A stretch of 64,000 nucleotides of DNA from IDS-8 sp040902105 (GCA_040902105.1 JBBDXW010000074.1:1-64000); one strand, 5' to 3'. Positions 32,731 through 41,035 are shown, counted from the first letter of the stretch. The notes: generated by a model not told the origin, from the letters alone. Numbers and translations: made by a program.

Positions 32731-32965
32731 ATCTACTGTACCTGCTTGTCGGATCCGTTTACGGCGCGCCATAGTAGCAGGCCGCGTGGACGATCGCAGG
32801 AATCCGGCCCGCCGCGAGGCTTCAACCGGGAACCGACCAGCGATCCTGGTCGATGCCGGTGCGCTTACACGAAATGCCAAAAACTTTGAAGCAAACCTCG
32901 TCGCCGAATTCAAAACCGAGGGGTTTCGGTACAACTGGAATCCGAAGGTGTAAGAAAGTGCCTGC

Positions 32966-33485
32966 TCATTGCCCCGCCGGTGGTTCCCGGAGTTCAACCT
33001 TGTTACCTTCTGGATCGATGACCCAGCCGAACTTGCCGTATTCAGACTCGTCGATCTTGTCGAGAACATTGCAGCCCTCTGTACGCAACTCGCGAATGAG
33101 GGCTTGGAGGTCTGCGACCCGGTAATTCACCATGAATGAAGATGTGCTGGGGCAAAGTAGTCGCCGCTGGCGTCCGAGACGGTCCAGATCGTTGTGCCCG
33201 TGGTCGGGTTGCCCTCGGTGTCGGTCCAGCGTCGCTGTCATTGCGTGGCGATTCAAAGTTTCGGAGGATAAGCGCTCCCAGGGACTCCTCAAAACTATCG
33301 AGATCATGCTGCAGCTGACGAGCAGTGATGCCATCCACGCCATACCACCGCCCGGCCATGTCAGTCGAGCTTCTACGCGCTCACGAAGCCAACACGCGCT
33401 CAAGCCACTCGACAGCGCCGGGTATATCCGCATAAGTGATCGAGGGCACGATATCTGGCGCATCCCATGTGTCATCGTCTGTCAT
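32966..33485 (-). pseudogene. Broken VOC (glyoxalase-type) gene, possibly chimeric
   Basis: Several minus-strand frames carry pieces of glyoxalase/VOC proteins. From 33485, MTDDDTWDAPDIVPSITYAD is followed in another frame by VEARLTWPGGGMAWM, then by QLQHDLDSFEESLGALILR. A third frame has GTTIWTVSDASGDYFAP, and finally FMVNYRVADLQALI to ELREPPAGQ ends at 32966. At least three shifts are needed. The pieces may derive from two different VOC genes fused by recombination. The ATG at 33485 has GGAGG five bases upstream. It is cargo of the leftward cassette array, after attC-like site 5. Confidence 0.7.
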
Positions 33486-33510
33486 TTGCGCCTCCGCTCA
33501 ATAGTAAGTC

Positions 33511-33570
33511 GCCCAACTCTGGAATCAACCGAAGCCGCGAAGCGGCTTCGGCTTGAATGAGTTGTCAGGT
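33511..33570 (-). other. attC-like site 5 (60 bp, minus strand)
   Basis: Read on the minus strand, ACCTGAC (33570-33564, one change from R'') is followed by AACTCATTCAAGCC. It then shows a GAAGCCGCTTCGCGGCTTC stem-loop and GGTTGATTCCAGA, with the perfect R' GTTGGGC (33517-33511). The GNAT stop codon TGA lies within ACCTGAC. It is a well-formed attC with cassettes oriented leftward. Confidence 0.8.
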
Positions 33571-34044
33571 GGGCAGCTGGAGCTCATAGAATCGCGTACC
33601 CGGCAAATAACTGCTGTTGTACGCGGGTATCTCGGTGAAGCCGAGCTTGCGGTAGAGCCCCTGAGCTGCCGCCATGCTGGGAAGCGTATCTAACCTTAGC
33701 CCAGCGTAGCCAGCACGGCGAGCCGCTTGAATGGCAGCCTCAATGAGGTGCTTGCCCAGCCCCTGACTACGGAATGCAGGGCGCACGTACAGGCGCTTCA
33801 TCTCGCCGGTTGCATTGTCGAGGCGCCGAAGCGCAACACAGCCAGCCGTGTCCCCGTTGATCTGTGCGATGAGCAACGTTCCATGCGGCGGTGCGTAAGG
33901 TGATGGCAAGGCTTCCAGCTCGGTGGCAAAACCCTGGTACTCAAGGTCCACGCCGATCGCATCCGCGTACTCACGAAAAAGCTCGCGTGCTACCGCGACT
34001 TGCTCTTGGCTCTCTACCGGCTCGAGGGTGATTGAACCTGACAT
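33565..34044 (-). CDS. GNAT family N-acetyltransferase (minus-strand cassette)
   Basis: This 159-residue GNAT has strand LLIAQINGDTAGCVALRRL and the pantetheine strand EMKRLYVRPAFRSQ. The acetyl-CoA loop is RSQGLGKHLIEAAIQ (about residues 91-105), and the distal motif is AQGLYRKLGFTEIPAYN. The substrate is unknown. Its stop sits inside attC-like site 5, and the upstream neighbour is a truncated toxin gene ending in the same leftward array. Confidence 0.82.
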   Translation of the reverse strand: MSGSITLEPVESQEQVAVARELFREYADAIGVDLEYQGFATELEALPSPYAPPHGTLLIAQINGDTAGCVALRRLDNATGEMKRLYVRPAFRSQGLGKHLIEAAIQAARRAGYAGLRLDTLPSMAAAQGLYRKLGFTEIPAYNSSYLPGTRFYELQLPT

Positions 34045-34115
34045 GGCCGCCTAAAGCCTGAACTGAGCTGGCATGGGACGGACTCGATTGCGGACCCTCG
34101 CGATGGCAAGGACAA

Positions 34116-34338
34116 CCGCACCGAGAACAAACGACCAGTACAAACAGTTCCTTCCTCTCAATTCGGTAAGTGACTCGGTATTGCTGATTAAGTCGGGAGG
34201 ATCTATGTCCTTTCCACTTCCCTCGAGGTGCCTCGTCATTGAAGCCTCGAATGAGTCGTAACCCACTTGGACCGGAGATTTGAACGATATCCTTCCACTT
34301 CTCATATCGCTTCAGGATATCCTCCGGCAGCTTTCGAA
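34116..34338 (-). pseudogene. Truncated RelE-family toxin gene
   Basis: On the minus strand the frame from the attC R' core reads VRKLPEDILKRYEKWKDIVQ, SGPSGLRLIRGFNDEA, GKWKGHRSSRLNQQYRVTYR and KELFVLVV. This is recognisably a RelE/HigB-type mRNA interferase. The usual first 10-15 residues are missing because the frame begins at attC-like site 6. The C-terminal VTxHDYR segment, which carries catalytic residues in the family, is replaced after LFVLVV by an out-of-frame tail. No antitoxin gene is visible nearby. It is therefore inactive or changed. Confidence 0.7.
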
Positions 34339-34392
34339 CGCCTGAATTAAGCCGAGCTGCCAAGCGGCTTCGGCTTGAATGAATTGTCAGGC
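34333..34392 (-). other. attC-like site 6 (60 bp, minus strand)
   Basis: On the minus strand, GCCTGAC (34392-34386, one change from R'') precedes AATTCATTCAAGCC. A stem-loop GAAGCCGCTTGGCAGCTC follows, then GGCTTAATTCAGGC and GTTCGAA (34339-34333), an R' with one change. It separates the membrane-protein gene (upstream) from the truncated toxin (downstream), as in a cassette array read leftward. Confidence 0.75.
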
Positions 34393-34425
34393 CGCATCCT
34401 TGCGATGCTTAACCTCCGGCCACAC

Positions 34426-35130
34426 TCAATGGCCACCATGCCCAATGCCGGTGAAGTGCAGGACGGCAAAATGCAGAATCAGAACAATGCCGATGATTCC
34501 AAGCACATGTGCACGGCGTAGTGTGATGGTGAGCGATCCACCGCGCGACCATATGCCGATGTTGCGGACAGAATCAAGGGAAGGGCGCTGCGGTGTGAAG
34601 GAAGGCTGTTGCGACGGCGCACGTTGCTCGTGCTGCTTGCGCCGCCCGTAAGGGGTTAGGCCCCACGGCTTGTACACCGAGAGTACCGCGGGCACGAGTA
34701 ACACCAGCAGACCGCCAGCGGCGTGGACCGCGAGTTCCATCCCCGCCGCGCGGAGATCAGCACGGGGCAAGACCGACTCTGCGGCGAGGCGAGCCGCGTA
34801 ACCAATTAGTTCAAGCTTTGCCAACAGGACGGCAGTAGCAAAGGCGGTCAGCAAAAGCTTAGCGAAGATCCAATAGTGCCGAAATAGACCCCACGAAGTA
34901 CACAGTGACTGGATAAGCCCAGTTAGTAGTGAAGCGAGCGCCAATGGAACGATGACGAATCTTGCGGTTAAATCCATCGCCAAATAGGAGGCTCGGACGA
35001 TCTGTGCCTCTTGCGCAGTCAGACCTGCAAGCGCGAGAGCCAGGAAGGCTGCGATGGAGCCAAGCAAGCCGACCGAAGAAGCGATGTGTCCAGTCAGCGC
35101 GAATTTTCGCAAGCTGGGTGTCATGGTCAT
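34426..35130 (-). CDS. Polytopic membrane protein (first cassette beside integrase relic)
   Basis: This 234-residue protein has four or five membrane helices: SVGLLGSIAAFLALALAGLT, ARFVIVPLALASLLTGLI, IFAKLLLTAFATAVLLAKLE, HAAGGLLVLLVPAVLSVY and IIGIVLILHFAVLHF. A basic cytoplasmic loop (RRKQHEQRAPSQQPSF) lies before the last. It resembles DUF2269-like membrane proteins, but I cannot assign a family. The start MTMTPSL has TAGGAG nine bases upstream. Its 3' end lies 33 bp before attC-like site 6. Confidence 0.65.
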   Translation of the reverse strand: MTMTPSLRKFALTGHIASSVGLLGSIAAFLALALAGLTAQEAQIVRASYLAMDLTARFVIVPLALASLLTGLIQSLCTSWGLFRHYWIFAKLLLTAFATAVLLAKLELIGYAARLAAESVLPRADLRAAGMELAVHAAGGLLVLLVPAVLSVYKPWGLTPYGRRKQHEQRAPSQQPSFTPQRPSLDSVRNIGIWSRGGSLTITLRRAHVLGIIGIVLILHFAVLHFTGIGHGGH

Positions 35131-35308
35131 GATCGACGACTCCTACTTCACGGGTTCTGTGCTCGTCCAATGCGGCCTGGCTATAAGTAGACGGCGAAAC
35201 GCCGTACTTAATCTGCGGCAAACTGCTGGATATCATAGTTGATTTCCACGCAAGTGAATGAGCTGGATAAACCACCACTGGAAATATACGTCAATTGGCA
35301 CGTAGGAA
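35131..35308. promoter_or_regulatory. Divergent upstream region beside integrase relic
   Basis: No gene is supported here. The stretch carries the small palindrome ACGGCG-AAA-CGCCGT (35192-35206) and is AT-richer than the genes to the right. In an integron this position would hold attI and the cassette promoter Pc, but I could not recognise an attI core, so this is only a positional suggestion. Confidence 0.3.
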
Positions 35309-35482
35309 TTGTGCGGCATGGATGCCAATTCGAAACTACTTGTTCGGGCGCGTGAGTTCAGGTGCCACCGTATTCACGAAACGAGCGTGCAACGAGCGGT
35401 TCGTCGCGCCGCTCGGGAGGCTGTCCGCGTATCAGTCGTGCACTTTGATCCTTGGCCCCGGCACGGTTTTGCTTGTCTCGTG
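35309..35482 (+). pseudogene. Relic of integron-type tyrosine recombinase (IntI-like C-terminal fragment)
   Basis: The plus-strand frame reads HRIHETSVQRAVRRAAREA followed by VRVSVVHFDPW and RHGFACLV. In integron integrases the homologous stretch is of the form H(HES)VVQRAVR.A....GI...HT.RHSFATHLL, just before the second Arg box (HxxRH). Here the HTxRH box is spread out (HFDPWPRHGF), the N-terminal two-thirds and the catalytic Tyr are absent, and no start is present, so it cannot be functional. It lies divergent from the leftward cassettes, the classical intI position. The assignment is by eye only. Confidence 0.5.
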
Positions 35483-35526
35483 ATAGTCTTGCCGCTCACT
35501 AAACGGGTCGTGCCCAGCGGAATGCC

Positions 35527-36678
35527 GTGCGTCTGAAGAACTGTCACAAAACCGCCGATTTTCGCAAGCTGGCGAAGGCCAGGCTGCCTTCGCCGATCTT
35601 CCACTATATCGACGGCGGCTCCGACGACGAAAGCACGTTGCGCCGCAACACAGAGTCGTTCAATTCGTACGATCTCGTGCCGAACGTTCTCGCGGGCGTC
35701 GACTCGGTGGATCTGCGGACCAACGTTCTGGGCCAGCAACTGCGCTTGCCCTTGTTCTTCTCACCGACGGCAATGCAACGCCTGTTTCATCACGACGGTG
35801 AGCGCGCGATCGCCGCCGTCGCGAAAAAATTCGGCACGATGTTCGGCGTTTCCACGATCGGCACCTGCAGTATCGAAGAACTCGGCGAGCTGCCTGATGT
35901 ACCGAAGCTGTTCCAGATCTATGTGCACAACGACCCGGCACTGACCACGGACCTGATCTCCCGCTGCAAGTCATCGCAATTCGACGCGCTTGCACTGACG
36001 GTCGACACAATCGTCGCCGGCAATCGCGAACGCGACCTCGTGACCGGCATGACGACGCCGCCGAAGCTCACGGCGCGAAGCCTCATGAGCTTTCTCTGGC
36101 ACGCGGAATGGACCCTCAATTACCTGTTCCGCGAGCGCTTCGACCTGCCAAGCGTCTCAAAATATATCGAGCAGGGCTCGAACGTGTCGTCGTCGGTGGC
36201 AGCCTATATCGACAGCCAGATGAAGCGCTCCATCGACTGGGACGACGCCGGGAAAATGGTCGAGGAGTGGGGTGGCCCGTTCGCGATCAAGGGCGTCATG
36301 TCCGTGGACGATGCGAAGCGCGCGGTCGATATCGGCGCGACCGCCATCATGATCTCGAATCACGGCGGCAGGCAGCTTGACGGATCGCGCGCACCCTTCG
36401 ATCAGCTCAAAGCCATTGTCGACGCAGTTGGCGGGCAGATCGAAATCATCGTGGATGGGGGCATCCGGAGGGGCACGCACGTGTTGAAATCCCTGGCTCT
36501 GGGCGCCACGGCCTGTTCCGGAGGGCGCTGGTACCTGTATGCTCTCGCCGGCGCCGGTACGGCGGGTGTCGAACGCGCTATGACTCTTCTCAAAGCGGAA
36601 ATCGAACGCGATATGCTGTTAATGGGCTGCCGCTCGATCGCCGACCTCGATCCCACCAAGGTTGTTGCACGGCCCTGA
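35527..36678 (+). CDS. FMN-dependent alpha-hydroxy acid oxidase/dehydrogenase
   Basis: This 383-residue TIM-barrel flavoprotein is of the lactate/glycolate/mandelate oxidase family. It has FHYIDGGSDDESTLRRN near the N-terminus, PLFFSPTAMQRLFHHDGE, a barrel strand FDALALTVDTIVAGNRE, LAIKG-like FAIKGVMSVDDA with the Lys, and the active-site ISNHGGRQLDGSRAP with catalytic His and Arg. IIVDGGIRRGTHVLKSLALGA binds the FMN phosphate. It oxidises an L-2-hydroxy acid, exact substrate unknown. The GTG at 35527 was taken as start; the ribosome binding site is weak. Confidence 0.9.
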   Translation: MRLKNCHKTADFRKLAKARLPSPIFHYIDGGSDDESTLRRNTESFNSYDLVPNVLAGVDSVDLRTNVLGQQLRLPLFFSPTAMQRLFHHDGERAIAAVAKKFGTMFGVSTIGTCSIEELGELPDVPKLFQIYVHNDPALTTDLISRCKSSQFDALALTVDTIVAGNRERDLVTGMTTPPKLTARSLMSFLWHAEWTLNYLFRERFDLPSVSKYIEQGSNVSSSVAAYIDSQMKRSIDWDDAGKMVEEWGGPFAIKGVMSVDDAKRAVDIGATAIMISNHGGRQLDGSRAPFDQLKAIVDAVGGQIEIIVDGGIRRGTHVLKSLALGATACSGGRWYLYALAGAGTAGVERAMTLLKAEIERDMLLMGCRSIADLDPTKVVARP

Positions 36679-37828
36679 AGCAAGACCCGAAACCAGAAAA
36701 AGAACACGGAAAAATCCATTGACGAGCATCAAAGCACGGAGTCCGCACTGGTGGGCGGGCATCGCCCTCGCGATTGCGGTCTCACTGGCTGCCGGCATCG
36801 CGGCCGAGTGGCTTGGCGAATCGCTGCTCGGGTTCGACAAGAGTCCGATCAGCCCGATCGTGATGGCGATCGTCATCGGCATGATCGTCGCGAACTCGGT
36901 CACCGTGCCGGACCGCGTCGTCGATGGCCTGCGTTTTTGCACAACCGCAATCCTGCGCATCGGCATCATGCTGCTCGGTATCCGCCTGAGCCTTCTCGGA
37001 GCGGGGCGATTCACGCTGGTCGCATTGCCGTTCGTGATCGTCGCCATCACGATCGGACTGACCATTGTCGGCGTTCTCGGACGATCGCTCGGTCTATCGC
37101 GCCAGTTGAGCGGCCTGATTGCAGTGGGCACGAGTATCTGCGGCTGCACGGCCATTGTCGCGACAGCGCCGCTGATCAAAGCGAACGAGGCGGAAGTCAG
37201 TTATTCGATTGCGTGTATTACTCTGTTCGGCCTGGCAGTGATGTTCATCTATCCTGTTCTCGGACACTTCATCTTTCCGGAGCAACCGGCGCTCGCTGGA
37301 TTGTTCCTCGGTACCTCAATCCACGAAACGGCCCAGGTGGCGGGGGCCGGTCTGGTGTACCAGACCCAGTATGACGCGCCGGTCGCGCTCGACGTCGCGA
37401 CCGTGACGAAGCTCGTGCGGAACCTGTGCATGATTGCCGCCATTCCCCTGGTCGGTATTCTTTATGCAGGCGATCGCAAACAGGTATCCGGCGAGAAAGG
37501 TCAGTGGCTCTCGATGATCCCCTGGTTCATCGTCGGTTTCGCGCTGATGAGTGCACTGCGCACGCTGGGCGATCTCGGCGCGCGCCCGTTCGGCGTACTG
37601 GAACCGGAACAATGGAGGGCCGCGGTCGAGCTTCTGCAGACAACCGCCGAACGCTGCCTGCTGATCGCGATGGCGGCCGTCGGGCTGACGTCGATTTTCG
37701 CCGGCCTCCGCAGCATCGGCATACGGCCGTTCCTTCTTGCCCTGCTCGCTGCAGTTCTGGTGGGTGGCGGCAGCCTGCTGCTGATCTCGCTTTTCGCCGA
37801 ACGGCTGATTGGCTTTGCGGGACTTTGA
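36662..37828 (+). CDS. YeiH/UPF0324 family putative sulfate exporter
   Basis: This protein of up to 388 residues has about ten membrane helices. Family features are SPIVMAIVIGMIVANSV, ILRIGIMLLGIRLSLLGAG, a GTSICGCTAIVATAPLIKA half-helix, IHETAQVAGAGLVY and MIPWFIVGFALMSALRT. Members are annotated as putative sulfate exporters, but the substrate is not proven. The start is uncertain: TTG 36662 overlaps the oxidase stop by 17 bp, and TTG 36719 is an alternative. Close coupling suggests co-expression with the oxidase. Confidence 0.85.
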   Translation: MLHGPEARPETRKRTRKNPLTSIKARSPHWWAGIALAIAVSLAAGIAAEWLGESLLGFDKSPISPIVMAIVIGMIVANSVTVPDRVVDGLRFCTTAILRIGIMLLGIRLSLLGAGRFTLVALPFVIVAITIGLTIVGVLGRSLGLSRQLSGLIAVGTSICGCTAIVATAPLIKANEAEVSYSIACITLFGLAVMFIYPVLGHFIFPEQPALAGLFLGTSIHETAQVAGAGLVYQTQYDAPVALDVATVTKLVRNLCMIAAIPLVGILYAGDRKQVSGEKGQWLSMIPWFIVGFALMSALRTLGDLGARPFGVLEPEQWRAAVELLQTTAERCLLIAMAAVGLTSIFAGLRSIGIRPFLLALLAAVLVGGGSLLLISLFAERLIGFAGL

Positions 37829-37861
37829 GAATCCCAGGACACCCGCCGGGGCTCGCAAGTG

Positions 37862-38311
37862 TTAAAGGATTGGCGGTGCCCACGACTGGGCATACGCATT
37901 TACGATCATAACCGATAGCGCGATAATGGCGAAAGCGACGACCAGCGTCGTCGCCTTGCCTCCGGAGATTCGGGTGGCCTCCAGCTGTGTGATATCTTCC
38001 CGGGCGATCGTGTGCCGTGAGCCGCTCTGATCTGTACCGACAAGTTGCTCGGCAGTCCATTCAACAACGGTCAGTTCGAGTTTGCGGCCGTTGCGAAGCG
38101 ATACAACTACGGCATCGCCGGGCTTCGGATCGTCCTGCGTAACCGCTTTGGATTGGAGGTCGACCGTCTGTGTCGTCGTACAACCGCCGAAAATCAGAAA
38201 CATGCTGCAAAACATTACCATCAGCGACTGCGAATCAAGGGCAAGGCGTTGTCGATGGCGGTGCGTCGGTGCGGTGTGGCGGAATGCCGGGAGGCTCATG
38301 ACTGTCTCCAT
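37862..38311 (-). CDS. Putative lipoprotein
   Basis: This 149-residue protein has a long basic N-terminal region (HRHRQRLALDSQ) before a hydrophobic segment ending in the lipobox IFGGCTTTQ, so mature protein would start at Cys near residue 44. A small beta-rich domain follows (DAVVVSLRNGRKLELTVVEWT, then SGSRHTIAREDITQLEATRIS) and a final membrane helix TLVVAFAIIALSVMIVNAY. The function is unknown. An internal start near residue 31 (LMVMFCSMF) would fit lipoprotein signal peptides better. Confidence 0.55.
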   Translation of the reverse strand: METVMSLPAFRHTAPTHRHRQRLALDSQSLMVMFCSMFLIFGGCTTTQTVDLQSKAVTQDDPKPGDAVVVSLRNGRKLELTVVEWTAEQLVGTDQSGSRHTIAREDITQLEATRISGGKATTLVVAFAIIALSVMIVNAYAQSWAPPIL

Positions 38312-38421
38312 GTATGCGTTGAGCGTTCCGCAAAGAGACTGGCCGTGAAGCTTCCACAGCGCTTGAGGAATACCGGTTTTTTTGTTAAGGATTAGCTTGG
38401 GAAAGGCTAAAGCCTAGATAG

Positions 38422-39066
38422 TCAGGGCTTTTTAGCCGCCACGTCCTCCAGTCTGGCGGTCAATGCATCGAGACTGTCGGCGCGAATCTCCAGGCCGAAT
38501 TCGCTCCGGTAGGTCCGCACGTACGAGACGCCTTCTGCGATGACATCGACGATCCTCCAGCCGCGATCGTCCAGCCGCATGTAGAAATCGACGTTAAATA
38601 CACTGCCGTCGGTCATTTTCATCTCTGTCCGCACCCGGGTCGATGCTCCGGCCGTGTTCTCCCTGGGCGGCAGGACTTTGACCGTGTCATGCCTGAATTC
38701 CAGCAATGCCTCCCCGTAGGAAGCCAGCAGGAACCGATAGAAAGCATCGACGAACCGTTGCTGTTGCTCCGGCGTGGCTGTTTTCCAGTGGCCGCGAAGG
38801 ATCAGTCGGCATGCGCTCGTGAAGTCGAACTGCGGCAGCAGGTACTCATCGACCAGCGCGTGATTCCCGTGCAGGTCTGCTTCCAGCTCGGCATAGCGTG
38901 TTGCGACTACGGTGGCGAATGAATCCGCTGTCGTCGCGATAACCTGCTCGGGAGGCAGCGCTTCCGCCGCGGGTACTTCGTTCGCCGGCGCTGCGAGCAG
39001 CACCAGCAAACTGGCTGCGACGCCGCGATACTGTCGACGCAGCAGGACCAGGTCATTCGCAGCCAA
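38422..39066 (-). CDS. MlaC-family (ABC-type phospholipid transport) periplasmic protein
   Basis: This 214-residue protein has a signal peptide (RRQYRGVAASLLVLLAAPANEVPAAEA) when started from TTG 39066. The MlaC fold follows: LVDEYLLPQFDFTSACRLILR, HWKTATPEQQQRFVDAF, FRHDTVKVLPP, TRVRTEMKMTDGSVFNVDFYM and WRIVDVIAEGVSYVRTYRSEF. MlaC carries phospholipids across the periplasm between outer-membrane MlaA and inner-membrane MlaFEDB. None of those genes is in the window, so this copy is an orphan. It overlaps the upstream regulator by 14 bp. A weak stem AGGCT/AGCCT with T residues follows the stop. Confidence 0.78.
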   Translation of the reverse strand: MAANDLVLLRRQYRGVAASLLVLLAAPANEVPAAEALPPEQVIATTADSFATVVATRYAELEADLHGNHALVDEYLLPQFDFTSACRLILRGHWKTATPEQQQRFVDAFYRFLLASYGEALLEFRHDTVKVLPPRENTAGASTRVRTEMKMTDGSVFNVDFYMRLDDRGWRIVDVIAEGVSYVRTYRSEFGLEIRADSLDALTARLEDVAAKKP

Positions 39067-41035
39067 GGGCTTCGCCCCTGCGTGGATAAATAGACGGCCA
39101 GCCGTACGTGTCCCAATAGCGATCCAGACCAATGGTCGCGGCCAGCTCGGCGAAGCGCGGATGACAGCGCAGAATCGCCGTTTCGCGCGCGAACAGGAAC
39201 TCCACGTCGAATTCGGCGGGTTCGTGCAACAGCTCGAAGGCAACGTTCATGGCAGCGTCGGCATCGCCGAGGTAGACCCACGCGCCGAACAGGTACTTCG
39301 GTGATATGTTGCGCTGCTCTGCCGCCCGCTGGAGCGCTTCTTTGGCAGCCGGTCGCGTCGACGGATCGTCAAGCGCTGCCACAAACGGGTCAATCCACTC
39401 CGTGGCCCGCGCGAAAAACCTCTGCAGATCGATCAGTATCTCGCGCGCCTTGTCGTAGTGTCCCTGGCGCAGCAGCAGCACCAGATAGGACTCCGGATTT
39501 GCCGAGGGCCCCAGGCCAAGCTCGTCGGCAAGGTCGAACTGTTGCCGCGCCCGCTCATTATCATCGACCCACAGGTAAGCAACGGCCAGGCGATCGTTGA
39601 CGACGGGCGACAGGATGTCCAGCTTCCTTGCCTCGATGACCTGGCGCAGCGACTCATCGGGGTTCCCGACGCTGGCCAGATGCTGCGAGTACCATTGGTG
39701 CACGCTGGAATCGTTAGGGGAGGCCGCCAGCGCGCGGCGGAAGTCCTGTTCGGCTTCGATCCATTCCCAGCGGTTGAAATGCACGAGGGCGAGCACGTCG
39801 CGTGCCAGTTCCTCGAGCGCAGGATCGGCGGCGATGCCGCGCTCGAGCGTCGCCATCGCCAGCTCGTACATTTCATCCTGGTCCTCGTAGGAGTATTCGG
39901 GCAACAGGACGTAGGCGCGCGCGAGTTCGCGGTAAGCCTGGCCGAAGCGCGGATCGAGTTCGATCGCCTGCTGAAACAACTCGATGCTGCGGCGGACCGG
40001 CGCCTCCTCGCGCCGCTTGAGGTGATAGCGTCCCTGCAGCAGCAGTTCATAGGCCTGAATCATGTCGGTCGGTCGCGCGGGGTTGACCGGAGCGGCAGCA
40101 CCGGCGGCCAGCCGTGGCTGCAGTTCGGCGACGATGCCGTTAGCGATCTCGTCCTGCACCGTGAAGATATCGCTCAGAGTGGTGTCGAAGCGCTTCGACC
40201 AGAGGTGAAAACCACTCTCCGCCTCGACGAGCTGTGCAGTGATGCGTACCCGGTCGCCTTCCTTTCGCACGTTTCCCTCCAGCACGTAATTGACGCCGAG
40301 TTGCCTCGCTACGCTTCGCACGTCCTCACGATGGTCCTTGAACGCGAAGGCAGACGTGCTGGCAACGACCAGCAGTCCGGGAACATTGGCCAGCCGATCG
40401 ATCAATTCCTCGGTCAACCCGTCGCTGAAGTACTCGTCGCGGTCGTCGTTGCTGTAGTTGACGAAGGGCAGTACGACCACGCTCGGCTGACCCGTCGCGA
40501 GCCCGGGAGAAGGGCTGTCCGGGAGCCAGTGCCGGTAGACAAAGCCGGACGCCGCGGCAACGAGCACGATGGTCGTCAAACCGATGCCGAAGAGGCGTCG
40601 GCGTGACGAACGCGGCGCGGCCCTCACGATCGTCGTAGCGTCGTCTCGGACGGTCGCGCCAGGTGTCGCCGGGAGCGGCGGCGGCGCTGACTCGAACGGC
40701 GCCGATTCGAACGGCGTTACGGCTTCGATCAGCCGGTATCCGATCTTCGGCAGGGTTTGGATGAACCGCGGCTCGCGCGGGTTGTCGCCGAGCTGCGTCC
40801 GCAGCAGGGAGATACACCGCGACAGCACTTCGTCGGAGACGATCCGACCGCGCCACACGCGTTCGACGAACTGGTCGCGTGTCACGACGTCGCCTGCGTG
40901 CTCAGCGAGACATAGGAGTACGCCCATGACTTTCGGCTCGAGATGCAGGCTGCCGCCCGGCCCGTCCAACGTCCCGAGCCTGGGCCTCACGTCCCACGGC
41001 CCAAGCCTGAATCCGGTTTCGAGTACCGTAGCCAC
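39053..41035 (-). CDS. CadC-like membrane regulator with OmpR winged helix, TolB-like domain and TPRs
   Basis: This 660-residue protein starts at GTG 41035, with GGGAG five bases upstream. An OmpR-type winged helix covers about residues 5-105 (HLEPKVMGVLLCLAEHAGDVV, then RFIQTLPKIGYRLIEAV). A membrane helix follows near residue 150 (LFGIGLTTIVLVAAASGFVY). Next is the domain PSVVVLPFVNYSNDDRDEYF with YVLEGNVRKEGDRVRITAQL, typical of adenylate-cyclase-associated or TolB-like regions. TPR repeats fill the C-terminal half. It is probably an inner-membrane one-component regulator sensing an extracytoplasmic signal. It ends overlapping the MlaC gene, which it may control. Confidence 0.8.
   Translation of the reverse strand: MATVLETGFRLGPWDVRPRLGTLDGPGGSLHLEPKVMGVLLCLAEHAGDVVTRDQFVERVWRGRIVSDEVLSRCISLLRTQLGDNPREPRFIQTLPKIGYRLIEAVTPFESAPFESAPPPLPATPGATVRDDATTIVRAAPRSSRRRLFGIGLTTIVLVAAASGFVYRHWLPDSPSPGLATGQPSVVVLPFVNYSNDDRDEYFSDGLTEELIDRLANVPGLLVVASTSAFAFKDHREDVRSVARQLGVNYVLEGNVRKEGDRVRITAQLVEAESGFHLWSKRFDTTLSDIFTVQDEIANGIVAELQPRLAAGAAAPVNPARPTDMIQAYELLLQGRYHLKRREEAPVRRSIELFQQAIELDPRFGQAYRELARAYVLLPEYSYEDQDEMYELAMATLERGIAADPALEELARDVLALVHFNRWEWIEAEQDFRRALAASPNDSSVHQWYSQHLASVGNPDESLRQVIEARKLDILSPVVNDRLAVAYLWVDDNERARQQFDLADELGLGPSANPESYLVLLLRQGHYDKAREILIDLQRFFARATEWIDPFVAALDDPSTRPAAKEALQRAAEQRNISPKYLFGAWVYLGDADAAMNVAFELLHEPAEFDVEFLFARETAILRCHPRFAELAATIGLDRYWDTYGWPSIYPRRGEALGCE

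Noticed and set aside
38398..38421. Rho-independent terminator after the MlaC gene
   Set aside because: AGGCT/AGCCT has only five pairs and a short T run; too weak to call a terminator with confidence.
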